Positions 23,653 through 33,442 of a DNA stretch of 64,000 bases are shown piece by piece. This DNA is from Rhodococcus yunnanensis NBRC 103083. Lineage in GTDB: Bacteria; Actinomycetota; Actinomycetes; Mycobacteriales; Mycobacteriaceae. The stretch is taken from positions 1 through 64,000 of the forward strand of contig NZ_BCXH01000018.1 of NCBI RefSeq assembly GCF_001895005.1, written 5' to 3'. Under the pieces are notes generated by a model. The model worked only from the letters and a program-made list of their open reading frames with translations, ran no database searches and was not told where the DNA came from. The stretch's first letter is position 1. Each line of letters opens with the position of its first letter. A program made the position numbers and the translations under genes.

Positions 23653-24012
23653 CCGAATGTCGCCTTCGCTCACTCTGGGGTGACCGAATGTGACATTCGC
23701 TCAGCGAAAGGTGACCGAATGTCGCCTTCGCTCACCGTGAAGTTACTGGATGTCGCCTTCGCTCACCGTGAAGTGACTGAATGTGACATTCGCTCACCGT
23801 GAAGTGACTGAATGTGACATTCGCTCACCGTGAAGTGACTGAATGTGACATTCGCTCAGCGAAAGGTGACCGAATGTCGCCTTCGCTCAGCGAAAGGTGA
23901 CTGAATGTCGTCTTCGCTCACTCTGAGTGACTGAATGTCGCCCTCGCTCACCGTGAAGTGACTGAATGTGACATTCGCTCAGCGAAAGGTGACCGAATGT
24001 GACATTCGGTCA
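23618..24012. repeat. 13-unit, 31-bp palindromic minisatellite
   Basis: Thirteen 24-base cores start every 31 bases (one interval of 30). Each core is an imperfect palindrome: arms GTGAcCGAATGT and a TTCGgTCA-type end around a centre that is GACA or CGCC (once CGTC). The 7-base linkers come in three repeating types: CTCTGGG, GCGAAAG and CCGTGAA. The array begins in the last codons of aztB and ends 84 bases before aztD. It could form a ladder of RNA or DNA hairpins and should vary in copy number between strains. Confidence 0.92.
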
Positions 24013-24061
24013 CCCCACCCACCCCAGCGAACCCACACCCACTCGACCATAGGCTAATGTG

Positions 24062-24080
24062 AACGACAATCGTTGTCATT
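24062..24080. promoter_or_regulatory. Zur-like palindrome upstream of aztD
   Basis: AACGACAATCGTTGTCATT is an inverted repeat (seven of nine arm positions pair) 16 bases before the GTG start of the first aztD-like gene. With the similar site at aztA/aztB it suggests common zinc control of the locus. Confidence 0.65.
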
Positions 24081-24095
24081 TGAGAGTGGAGTTTC

Positions 24096-25313
24096 GTGTT
24101 CGCGTGCAAGAGTGTTCTGGTGGTCGGTGTGATTGCCCTGGTGGTCGCAGGGTGTAGCAGCGCGGAGACCGCTGACGGCCCGGTGGTCGAGGGCTCGGGT
24201 ACCGCCAGGCCCGGTAGTGACCTGGCTGCCGAGGACGGATCCACCGAGGTCGAAGGGCCTGAGCCCCGGCTTGTCGTCGCCGACGCAGACTCCGGCCGCA
24301 TCGAGGTCCTCGATCTCGCGACGGAGGGAACGCTGGCATCGTTCGAGTTCGACGAGGCGTCGCGCATCACGACGATCAACGGCCGATACGTCATAGCCAC
24401 GGGCGCCCACCAGGCGCATGTCGTCGATCCTGGGTCCTGGACCATCGACCACGGTGACCACTCCCACTCCTATGTCAAGGATCCTGTCGCGATCGGGACA
24501 CTCGACGGCGACGAGCCTGCTCACGTCATCGCAGGTGACCGGAAAGTGGCCGTGTTCTTCGATGGCACAGGTACCGTCGATGTTGTCGACTTCGATTCGC
24601 TGAGCAAGGGTGAGTCCGCGATTGCCACCACGTTCGACGCCGATCCGCACCACGGGATTGCAGTGCCGTTGTCGGATCACTTCGTCGTATCCACCGGTGG
24701 TACTGAGGAGGGTCTGCCCGACGGACTCGAACTACGTGACGGCGCAGGAGAACTCGTTCGCGCTCTCGACGTGCAGTGCCCCGAGATGCACGGTGAAGCG
24801 GTGTTCTCGAACTACTTTCTCGTCGCCTGCCGCGACGGAGTGTTGAAAGTAGATGCTGCACAAAATTTTTCGACGACCATCTGGCCGTACCCGACGCCCG
24901 GTAAACGTGCGTGGGCCTTCGAGCAGGCACCCAAGGGTGCTCTCGTCGCCTCGTCGACCGAGCGCGGTGTGCTCGTCCTCGACAGCCGGTCGGGGGAGTG
25001 GGTGCGCGCGAACACCGCTGACGAATCGTTGGCCTCGGGCGTCTCCCGCGATGGCAAGACGGTGTTCTCGGTGCAGGCCGATGGAACCTTTCGGACCTTC
25101 GACGCGGCGACGGGAGCAGAACTGTCGTCGACGCCTGTGCTCGACGGACGTAATGACGTCGTGCCCGCGATAGTGGTCGGCGGTACCCGCGCGTACGTGA
25201 GCGACCCGGCGGCGAAGACGGTCACCGAGATCGACTACCGGGACGGTGGCCGCGTCGCGCGTACCTTCGACTTCGACTTCTCCCCGGCGTCGATAGCAGT
25301 GGTAGGAGCATGA
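24096..25313 (+). CDS. aztD: AztD-like zinc metallochaperone lipoprotein
   Basis: The protein has 405 residues with a GTG start after GGAG. The signal ends in VVAGC (Cys20). It is a beta-propeller-type protein with probable metal ligands in three conserved places: HGDHSHSY (His119, 122, 124), PHHG (His185, 186) and CPEMHGEA (Cys228, His232). AztD proteins of Paracoccus and relatives bind zinc outside the membrane and pass it to AztC. The stop overlaps the aztC start in ATGA, supporting direct partnership. A Zur-like palindrome lies in its promoter. Confidence 0.8.
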   Translation: MFACKSVLVVGVIALVVAGCSSAETADGPVVEGSGTARPGSDLAAEDGSTEVEGPEPRLVVADADSGRIEVLDLATEGTLASFEFDEASRITTINGRYVIATGAHQAHVVDPGSWTIDHGDHSHSYVKDPVAIGTLDGDEPAHVIAGDRKVAVFFDGTGTVDVVDFDSLSKGESAIATTFDADPHHGIAVPLSDHFVVSTGGTEEGLPDGLELRDGAGELVRALDVQCPEMHGEAVFSNYFLVACRDGVLKVDAAQNFSTTIWPYPTPGKRAWAFEQAPKGALVASSTERGVLVLDSRSGEWVRANTADESLASGVSRDGKTVFSVQADGTFRTFDAATGAELSSTPVLDGRNDVVPAIVVGGTRAYVSDPAAKTVTEIDYRDGGRVARTFDFDFSPASIAVVGA

Positions 25314-26191
25314 AAAGAACTGTCCTGCTGATACTTCCGTTACTGGCCGTTCTTGCGGGATGCGCCGACGCCGGCGCATCGGGCAAGCCCACGATCGTGG
25401 TGACGACGAACATCCTCGGCGACATCGCGTCGAACATCGTCGGCGACAAGGCGGACGTCGTGGTCCTGATGCCGCCGAATTCCGACCCGCACTCGTTCGA
25501 GATCTCGGCTTCCGAGGCGGCGCGAGTCGAGTCCGCCGACCTGTTGATCGCCAACGGACTCGGGCTGGAGGAGGGTGTGACCAAGACCATCGAGGCGGCT
25601 AGGTCGAACGGAACCGAGATTCTCGAGATAGGTCCCGGGGTGGATCCGATTCGGTACGAGGGCGGGCAATCGAGCGGTGCGGACGATCCGCACATCTGGA
25701 CGGATCCGCAACGAATGCGCACTGCGGCCCTGATGATCCGCAATGCACTCGATTCGATGGATGTGGATGCCGCTGCAGCCGAATACGATTCGAAGCTCGT
25801 TGCGCTCGACGGGCGCCTGCGGGAGAGGTTCGCGCCGATCGAGAATCGAAAGTTGGTGACCAATCATCACGTCTTCGGCTACCTCGCCGACCGCTATGGC
25901 TTCGAGGTGGTCGGTGCGGTGATTCCGAGCGGGACCACGTTGGCGTCGCCCAGTGCCTCGGACCTCGCGGATCTGGCGAGCACGGTCCGGGACGCGGGGG
26001 TCCGAACGATCTTCGTCGACTCCTCGCAACCCGACCGCTTGGCCCAGGTCATGGCGTCGGAAGCGGGTGTGAGCATCGACGTGGTGAAACTGTTCACCGA
26101 ATCGCTCGGTGACGAGAATTCCGAGGCTTCGACGTACCTGGACATGATGGAGTTCAACTCGAAGGCCATTGCGGCGGGCTTGGTGCGGTGA
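25310..26191 (+). CDS. aztC: Zinc ABC transporter substrate-binding lipoprotein, AztC-like
   Basis: The protein has 293 residues with a lipobox LAGC (Cys18). Cluster A-I fold: VVTTNILGDIASNIVGDKADV, PPNSDPHSFEIS (His ligand), DDPHIWTDP (His ligand), NHHVFGYLADRYGFEVVG (His ligand) and TIFVDSSQPDRLAQ (acidic ligand region). The long His-rich flexible loop of ZnuA is absent, as in AztC proteins. It receives zinc from solution or from AztD and delivers it to the AztB permease. It overlaps aztD by four bases. Confidence 0.87.
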   Translation: MKRTVLLILPLLAVLAGCADAGASGKPTIVVTTNILGDIASNIVGDKADVVVLMPPNSDPHSFEISASEAARVESADLLIANGLGLEEGVTKTIEAARSNGTEILEIGPGVDPIRYEGGQSSGADDPHIWTDPQRMRTAALMIRNALDSMDVDAAAAEYDSKLVALDGRLRERFAPIENRKLVTNHHVFGYLADRYGFEVVGAVIPSGTTLASPSASDLADLASTVRDAGVRTIFVDSSQPDRLAQVMASEAGVSIDVVKLFTESLGDENSEASTYLDMMEFNSKAIAAGLVR

Positions 26192-26254
26192 TCATCCACA
26201 GGCCGTACAGCGCCAAATCCGCTGTCTCACATGCATTTGTACGCACTACAAGCT

Positions 26255-26284
26255 TTGACAGACGTTTGCCGCTACCTGTACTTC
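26255..26284 (+). promoter_or_regulatory. Putative promoter of the second aztD-like gene
   Basis: TTGACA at 26255-26260 and a TACTTC -10-like hexamer at 26279-26284, 18 bases apart, place transcription start at or beside the ATG at 26292. No RBS precedes that ATG, so a leaderless transcript is likely. Confidence 0.4.
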
Positions 26285-26291
26285 TTTGTGC

Positions 26292-27509
26292 ATGAAATCG
26301 ATTCGATCGTCCAGAAGGCTCGGCGCTGCTCTCGCGCTTGGCACTTCGGTTGTACTACTGGCCTCATGCTCCGCCGAGACCGAGGCCGAGGCCGAAGGTG
26401 CAGCTGCGCAGACCAATCCGTCCGCAACGTCACGCTTGGCCGTCAGTTACGACGGCGGTGCCCTGATTCTCGACGCCGACACTCTCGACACCGTCGACGA
26501 CATCTCCGGCATCAAGGGCTTCACGCGCCTCAACCCGGCAGGGGATGGGCGGCACGTCTTCGTCAGCGGTACAGGGGCATTCACGGCATTGGATGTCGGA
26601 ACCTGGACCGAGGGTGCCGAGCACTACACGTCGACTCCCGCTCTGACGAACATCGCCTTCGACGCCACCACCCCCGGTCATGTAGTCCGCCACGACGGTA
26701 AGACCGTGTTGTTCGACGACGGGACAGGTCTGGTTCAGATCTTCGAGTCGGCCGCGCTTCTAGGCGGCAGCACACCGGAAACCGAGACCTATACGACGCC
26801 GGAAGCACATCACGGTGTCGCAGTGGAACTCTCCGATGGATCGCTGCTGACGACCATCGGCAACGAGGACGAGCGCACCGGTATCGTCGTGCTCGACGCC
26901 GAACGCAACGAGATCGTTCGAAACGAGGAGTGCCCGGGCGTGCACGGCGAAGCGGTGGCTGCGAACGAGACGGTGGTCGTCGGTTGCCAGGACGGTCTTC
27001 TCCTCTATCGCGGCGGTACGATCACCAAGGTACAGAGCCCGGATGCGTACGGGCGCATCGGTAATCAGGCGGGCGACGAGAACTCGACGATTCTCCTCGG
27101 TGACTACAAAGTCGATCCCGACGCCGAACTCGAGCGTCCGACGCGTGTGTCGCTCACCGACACGGTCTCCGGTCAACTTTCACTCGTCGATCTCGGCACC
27201 AGCTACACCTTCCGTTCGCTCGGCCGGGGACCCGATGGTGAGGCCATCGTGCTCGGTACCGATGGCGCACTTCATGTCATCGACGTCGACACCAAGGCCG
27301 TCACGCAGACCATCCCCGTCGTCGGCGCGTGGGAGGAGCCGGTCGAGTGGCAGGAGCCGCGTCCGGCGTTGTTCGTGCAGGACGGCACCGCGTACGTCTC
27401 GGAACCGGCTACCCGCGAGATTCATGCTGTCGATCTGTCCACCGGGGCGGTGACTGCGTCCGCTGAACTCCCGCAGACGCCCAACGAGCTCACAGGCGTC
27501 ACCGGGTAG
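26292..27509 (+). CDS. Second AztD-like propeller lipoprotein
   Basis: The protein has 405 residues with a lipobox LLASC (Cys26). It is a paralogue of the preceding aztD gene and keeps AHHG (His173, 174) and CPGVHGEA (Cys214, His218), with the same order of propeller blades. The His-rich HGDHSHSY loop of the first copy is reduced to GAEHYTST, so one proposed metal site is weakened. It may bind zinc differently or serve another partner. It lies 100 bases after aztC with its own possible promoter and no Zur-like palindrome that I can see. Confidence 0.75.
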   Translation: MKSIRSSRRLGAALALGTSVVLLASCSAETEAEAEGAAAQTNPSATSRLAVSYDGGALILDADTLDTVDDISGIKGFTRLNPAGDGRHVFVSGTGAFTALDVGTWTEGAEHYTSTPALTNIAFDATTPGHVVRHDGKTVLFDDGTGLVQIFESAALLGGSTPETETYTTPEAHHGVAVELSDGSLLTTIGNEDERTGIVVLDAERNEIVRNEECPGVHGEAVAANETVVVGCQDGLLLYRGGTITKVQSPDAYGRIGNQAGDENSTILLGDYKVDPDAELERPTRVSLTDTVSGQLSLVDLGTSYTFRSLGRGPDGEAIVLGTDGALHVIDVDTKAVTQTIPVVGAWEEPVEWQEPRPALFVQDGTAYVSEPATREIHAVDLSTGAVTASAELPQTPNELTGVTG

Positions 27510-27526
27510 GTGCGCCTGCCCGTCCG

Positions 27527-27556
27527 CGCGCAGTGACGTCCAGCTGTCACTGCGCG
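27527..27556. terminator. Bidirectional terminator-like hairpin
   Basis: CGCGCAGTGAC and GTCACTGCGCG form a perfect 11-base stem with an 8-base loop between the convergent second aztD-like gene and the sigma-factor gene. It is stable, but no clear T-run follows in either direction. Confidence 0.6.
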
Positions 27557-27569
27557 TGCACGTGCGCTC

Positions 27570-28817
27570 TCACAGTGCGGCAGCCTTGGCCTCGAGGAAT
27601 GCCCGCTCGCGTTCGTTACCTGCCAATCGTGCCGCGTCGAGAAGCTCCGCTCGCGCCTCGTCGACGCGGCCGAGCTGTGCAAGGAGGTTTCCTCGCACGC
27701 TGGGGAGCAGATGATAGTTCGACAGTGTTCCGGCGGCGACCAGACGGTCCACGAACTCCAGGCCCTTGGCGGGACCATAGGCCATCGATACCGCCGCGGC
27801 ATGGTTGAGTGCAACCACATCGGACGGTGCGAGCTCCTGTAAAGCCTCGTACAGCAGCACTATTCGCTTCCAGTCCGTATCGGCGAACACCGCTGCCCTG
27901 GCATGACATTCGGCGATGGCCGCCTGCAGGCCGTACGGACCTCGCCCTCGGCCGATCCGGTCGGCGCGGTCGAGGGCCGCGAGACCGCGCGTGATCTGTC
28001 CACGATCCCACCGCGTTCGGTCCTGCTCCGGCAGCAGAATGGGAGTACCCGACGCATCGGTACGGGCCCCGAATCTCGACGCGTTCAACTCCATCAGCGC
28101 GACGAGGCCGTGCACCTCGGGCTCCTGCGGGACCAGTTCGGCGAGGATTCTGCCGAGCCGCAGCGCTTCGGCGCTGAGATCTGCGCGCATCCACTCAGTG
28201 CCCGAACTCGCCGAGTATCCCTCGTTGAAGATGAGATACAGCACGCTGAGCACTCCGCCGAGCCGGGACGCGAACTCCTCGCGTCCGGGAACCACGAACG
28301 GCACGTGTGCGGCCGTGAGCGACTTCTTCGCTCGCACCACACGTTGTTGCACGGTGGCGACCGGAGTCAGGAACGCCGCGGCAATCTGCTCACTGCTCAG
28401 GCCGCCGACCACTCGAAGGGTCAACGCCACCTGGCTTCGTCGATTCAGTACCGGATGGCACGCGACGAAGATCAGCCGTAGGACGTCGTCGTCGATATGG
28501 TCGGGATCCCAGCTCTCGTCCTCGAAGTTCGACGGGTTCGACGCCATGTCACGAGCGATGTGCGCGTACCGCTCGTCGAGTCGTTCGCTGCGACGCCAGC
28601 CGTCGATCGCACGCTTGCGTGCCACCGACGTCAACCATGCGGCAGGATTTCGGGGTATGCCGGAATCGGGCCACTGCGCGACGGCTTCGAGCAATGCCCC
28701 ACTGGCCAGATCCTCGGCCAGATCGAGATCGCCGACGGTGCGGGCAATCGTCGCGATGATCTTGGCGGACTCCATCCGCCACACCAGATCGACCGCCCGT
28801 CGGACGTCCTCGGACAT
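27570..28817 (-). CDS. ECF sigma factor with C-terminal extension, ECF42-like
   Basis: The protein has 415 residues, much longer than ordinary ECF sigma factors. Region 2 (about 20-75, DLAEDLASGALLEAVAQWPD to KRAIDGWRR) and region 4 (SQVALTLRVVGGLSSEQIAA, then VATVQQRVVRAKKSL) are followed by about 220 residues of helical, TPR-like repeats. These include LYLIFNEGYSAS, which marks the ECF42 type. It is encoded three bases after a DGPF/YCII protein, the characteristic companion of this group. No anti-sigma factor is nearby; the C-terminal extension is thought to control activity in this group. Confidence 0.87.
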   Translation of the reverse strand: MSEDVRRAVDLVWRMESAKIIATIARTVGDLDLAEDLASGALLEAVAQWPDSGIPRNPAAWLTSVARKRAIDGWRRSERLDERYAHIARDMASNPSNFEDESWDPDHIDDDVLRLIFVACHPVLNRRSQVALTLRVVGGLSSEQIAAAFLTPVATVQQRVVRAKKSLTAAHVPFVVPGREEFASRLGGVLSVLYLIFNEGYSASSGTEWMRADLSAEALRLGRILAELVPQEPEVHGLVALMELNASRFGARTDASGTPILLPEQDRTRWDRGQITRGLAALDRADRIGRGRGPYGLQAAIAECHARAAVFADTDWKRIVLLYEALQELAPSDVVALNHAAAVSMAYGPAKGLEFVDRLVAAGTLSNYHLLPSVRGNLLAQLGRVDEARAELLDAARLAGNERERAFLEAKAAAL

Positions 28818-28820
28818 GAT

Positions 28821-29252
28821 CTACGAGGTGACCGGGCGATCCGCGCCCGCGTCCTCGCGCCAGCCCGCTTCCTTCTGGATCCACTCGTTGCTCTGATCGA
28901 AGTCTTCCAGCTCGGTGACGCGCCGGACCTCCAGCTTGGTGCCCGGGCCGAGCGGGCAGCGCTTGGCCCACTCCACGGCCTCGTCCTTCGACTTCGTCTG
29001 GATGATCCAGAAGCCGGAGAACAGCTCCTTCGTCTCCCCGTACGGGCCGTCGGACACGATCGGGGTCTCGGCGTCGAAGTCGACGATGAAGCCTTCCTCC
29101 GGCCCGGCAAGTCCGTCGCCGGCGAGAAGAACGCCTGCCTTGATGAGGCTTTCGTTGTACTGGCCCATCGCGGCGATGATGTCGTCGAAGTTCAGATCCT
29201 TCGATGCCTCGATGGCCTCGTCGGTGGTGCGCATGATCAGCATGTACTTCAT
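28821..29252 (-). CDS. YCII-related DGPF-motif protein
   Basis: The protein has 143 residues with ATG after GGAGGG. It starts MKYMLIMRTTDEA, contains the namesake SDGPYGETKELFSGFWI and ends the domain with EWAKRCPLGPGTKLEVRR, as in the YCII/DGPF family. It is transcribed first, followed by the ECF42-like sigma factor gene three bases later. Members accompany these sigma factors widely in actinobacteria, both as partners and as targets; the molecular role is not settled. Confidence 0.87.
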   Translation of the reverse strand: MKYMLIMRTTDEAIEASKDLNFDDIIAAMGQYNESLIKAGVLLAGDGLAGPEEGFIVDFDAETPIVSDGPYGETKELFSGFWIIQTKSKDEAVEWAKRCPLGPGTKLEVRRVTELEDFDQSNEWIQKEAGWREDAGADRPVTS

Positions 29253-29440
29253 GGGGTTTCCCTCCGTCTCGGGACTTCCTGGTCCGTCCCTCTGCATACT
29301 CGTCGAACGGGCCTCGCGCGGATCGACACCCGGCGAAAAGAAATCTACCGAACCTCTCCGGCGATGCCACCGGTCTTCACTGCGCGGCCGCGCCGCATAC
29401 AGTGGACGTTCACACCCGACCACATCCCAGGAGTATTTCC

Positions 29441-31036
<1,596 letters not shown>

Positions 31037-31045
31037 TGCGTCCGG

Positions 31046-31858
31046 TCAGTCCTTGTAATAGACCACCTGGTGACTCGTGGCCAACAAGACTCCGTCGGTG
31101 CCCCACAGTTCCGCCGACTGGTCGAAGTAACCACGGTGAAAGCGTCGGGCCTGCGCCGTGCCGAGAAGGAAATCCTCGGACTGGGTCGCGAGGTCGTCGG
31201 CGGTGGCGAAGTAGTGAATCGTCATGGTGACGGTCCCTGCGGGCACGTACTTGCCGCGGCGTTGGAACACGCGCGGGTAGAACGCGTCGCACATCGACGT
31301 CAACGACGCGAAGTCGAGGGGACGCGGGGGCGTGTCTCGAATCCACAGTGCCGTAGCCGAATTCGGTGATTCGGTCTCGCTGAGTTGGCCCGAGGCGAAT
31401 CGCATGTCGTAATTGCGCGCCCACGCGATGAACTCGGGGAAACCACCGGCGTCGAGATCGGTGGGCGACGGCACCGCCGGGGGTGATGCTTCGTCGTCGT
31501 CCCAGGTCCGACGCCGCGTGCCGAACAGTGCGGTTGCTGTGGTGACGATCTCGCCGTTCTGGCTCAGTTCGAGGTACCAGTGCTGGTTGGAGCGGTTGGT
31601 CCGTACCGGGCGGGCAACGACCTCGAATTCACCCTCGGCCACCGGTCCGGCGAAATTGATCGTCAGCGAGATCGGATCCCCGAGGCGCTCGGGGTGAAGC
31701 TGGACGGCGCGCACGAGCGTCGCGGCAGTGAGTCCGCCGAACGGGCCGACCATGTTGTTGTACGCCGCGGACGTCCGGCCCACGTAGCTTCCGGCGCTCA
31801 GACGTTCGAGTTCGAGTGCATCGTCGAACGGGTGGGTCGTGGTCGTGGATTCGGTCAT
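31046..31858 (-). CDS. Acyl-CoA thioesterase, double hotdog family
   Basis: The protein has 270 residues. Two hotdog halves are visible: the first with AAYNNMVGPFGGLTAATLVRAVQ, then LTINFAGPVAEGEFEVVARPVR and the QHWYLELSQNGEIVTTATALFG strand. The second has PRPLDFASLTSMCDAFYPRVF, then VTMTIHYFA and SAELWGTDGVLLATSHQVVYY. This is the thioesterase-superfamily (TesB-like) arrangement; it hydrolyses acyl-CoA in the cytoplasm, chain preference unknown. It converges with the ABC-F gene nine bases away and stands alone otherwise. Confidence 0.82.
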   Translation of the reverse strand: MTESTTTTHPFDDALELERLSAGSYVGRTSAAYNNMVGPFGGLTAATLVRAVQLHPERLGDPISLTINFAGPVAEGEFEVVARPVRTNRSNQHWYLELSQNGEIVTTATALFGTRRRTWDDDEASPPAVPSPTDLDAGGFPEFIAWARNYDMRFASGQLSETESPNSATALWIRDTPPRPLDFASLTSMCDAFYPRVFQRRGKYVPAGTVTMTIHYFATADDLATQSEDFLLGTAQARRFHRGYFDQSAELWGTDGVLLATSHQVVYYKD

Positions 31859-31927
31859 GTCTCTCCCCGCGGTATCCGGCCAAAGCTATGCTGCGGATCA
31901 TAATATGAGGCCGATCGAGGGACTCGT

Positions 31928-33325
31928 TCACCGTGCGTACGACGTGTCTCCCTCGGGGAGAAACAGGGCCGCCACGAGCCCGATCAAGCCGATGACAGCA
32001 AGAACGGTGAGCGCCAACGCGTACGAGCGGTCGGGTGTCGCCAACCCGGCGACGAGCAAGGTGCCTGCAACGGCAGTACCCAGGGACGAGCCGAGGTTCG
32101 ATACGCACCGCGACAATCCGGAGATTTCGCCCTGCTTGTCTTCCGGGAACGCCGATTGCACGACGTTGACCGACGGAGTCAGCATCGCGCCGAGACCGAC
32201 ACCGACGAGCAGCAACCCTGGCACGAATGCCCACGCGCTCGTCCACTTCGGCACCAGGACGAGAAGGATCACGATGCCGGCGAACGTGGTGGCGAACCCC
32301 GCCATGATCAACGAACGCTGGGCGAAGCGAGCGGTCAACCGCTCGGCGATCAGAGATGCCCCCAGAATCCCTGCGGTGGCGGCAGTGAAGACCACCCCGG
32401 TCTGGATCGCGTTGTAGCCTCGCACGACCTGGAGGAAAGCCGAGACCACGAATGCGACACCCATCAGCAGCAGCCACTGGATGTTCTGTGTGACCAAGGC
32501 GAGATTGGACGTGCGATCGGCGAACAATCCGACCGAGAGAAGGGGCTCGTCGCCGCCGTGCTCTCGTGCGCGCGCGTACAGAAAGAAGCTGGCAAGAAAC
32601 ATCGCTCCACCGATGATCAGCACCACAGTCGTCTTGATGTTGTTGTCCGCCTGCAGAATTCCCATGACCAAGCAGACGAGCCCCGCGGCGGACAACAACG
32701 CGCCGACCCAGTCGAACGGGATGGAGGGATCGGCCGGCACCGGGTCCTCGATCCGTCTGCTGAGCACCACGATGGCAGCGACGATCAGCGTCTGGAACAC
32801 GAAGGCTGCACGCCAATCGATCGCAGTTGTGATCAGCCCGCCGATCAGTGGGCCTGCGGCGGCGCCGATGCCACCCATCCCGGTGATCAATCCGAAGGCG
32901 CGGGCGCGCGAAGTCATGTCGCTGAACAGCATGGTGGTGAGGATGTACACCGGCGGGATGAGCAACGCGGTGCCGACACCCTGGAGGATCGAGTTGCCGA
33001 GAAGGAGAATTCCGAGATTCGGCGCGAGGGCGCTCGCCAGCGTGCCGATGCCGTAGATCACCAGGCCGAGAACGAAGCATCGCTTGCGGCCCCACAGGTC
33101 GGTCAGCTTGCCTCCCGGAATCATCAGCGCGGCCATCACCAGCAGAAACGCGGTGATGACGGTCTGGACTCCCTGCACTGTCGTATCCAGGTCGATGCTG
33201 ATGTCGGTGATCATCACATTCATGTTCGAGCCCGCGAAGCTGCAGATGAACTGCGCTAGAGCGAGCGGAATCAGCATCCGCCGAACCGCGGCGGCCGGCC
33301 GTGACGAGCCGGGTCTGTCTGTCAT
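31928..33325 (-). CDS. MFS drug exporter, DHA2 (14-helix) type
   Basis: The protein has 465 residues and about 14 membrane helices. The DHA2 hallmarks are a first helix with ALAQFICSFAGSNMNVMITDIS, VITAFLLVMAALMIPGGKLTDLWGRKR (motif A) and LLGNSILQGVGTALLIPPVY (motif B region). It is a proton-driven exporter of hydrophobic compounds or dyes. No regulator is adjacent; the next gene on the other strand is a glycosidase. Confidence 0.87.
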   Translation of the reverse strand: MTDRPGSSRPAAAVRRMLIPLALAQFICSFAGSNMNVMITDISIDLDTTVQGVQTVITAFLLVMAALMIPGGKLTDLWGRKRCFVLGLVIYGIGTLASALAPNLGILLLGNSILQGVGTALLIPPVYILTTMLFSDMTSRARAFGLITGMGGIGAAAGPLIGGLITTAIDWRAAFVFQTLIVAAIVVLSRRIEDPVPADPSIPFDWVGALLSAAGLVCLVMGILQADNNIKTTVVLIIGGAMFLASFFLYARAREHGGDEPLLSVGLFADRTSNLALVTQNIQWLLLMGVAFVVSAFLQVVRGYNAIQTGVVFTAATAGILGASLIAERLTARFAQRSLIMAGFATTFAGIVILLVLVPKWTSAWAFVPGLLLVGVGLGAMLTPSVNVVQSAFPEDKQGEISGLSRCVSNLGSSLGTAVAGTLLVAGLATPDRSYALALTVLAVIGLIGLVAALFLPEGDTSYAR

Positions 33326-33442
33326 CTCGCCCCCAGACGAGTGTTCCTGTCATCTGCACTGTGGACCATTGTGCTCCCGGACGTGTGCTCGATGGGCCGA
33401 ATCCTGGGCCTTGACCTCTCAGGGCGATGGGGAGCACCATCG

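Noticed and set aside
23618-24012. Regularly spaced palindromic repeats as a CRISPR array
   Set aside because: Spacers are only 7 bases and are themselves repeated in three types; no cas genes are near. It is a minisatellite.
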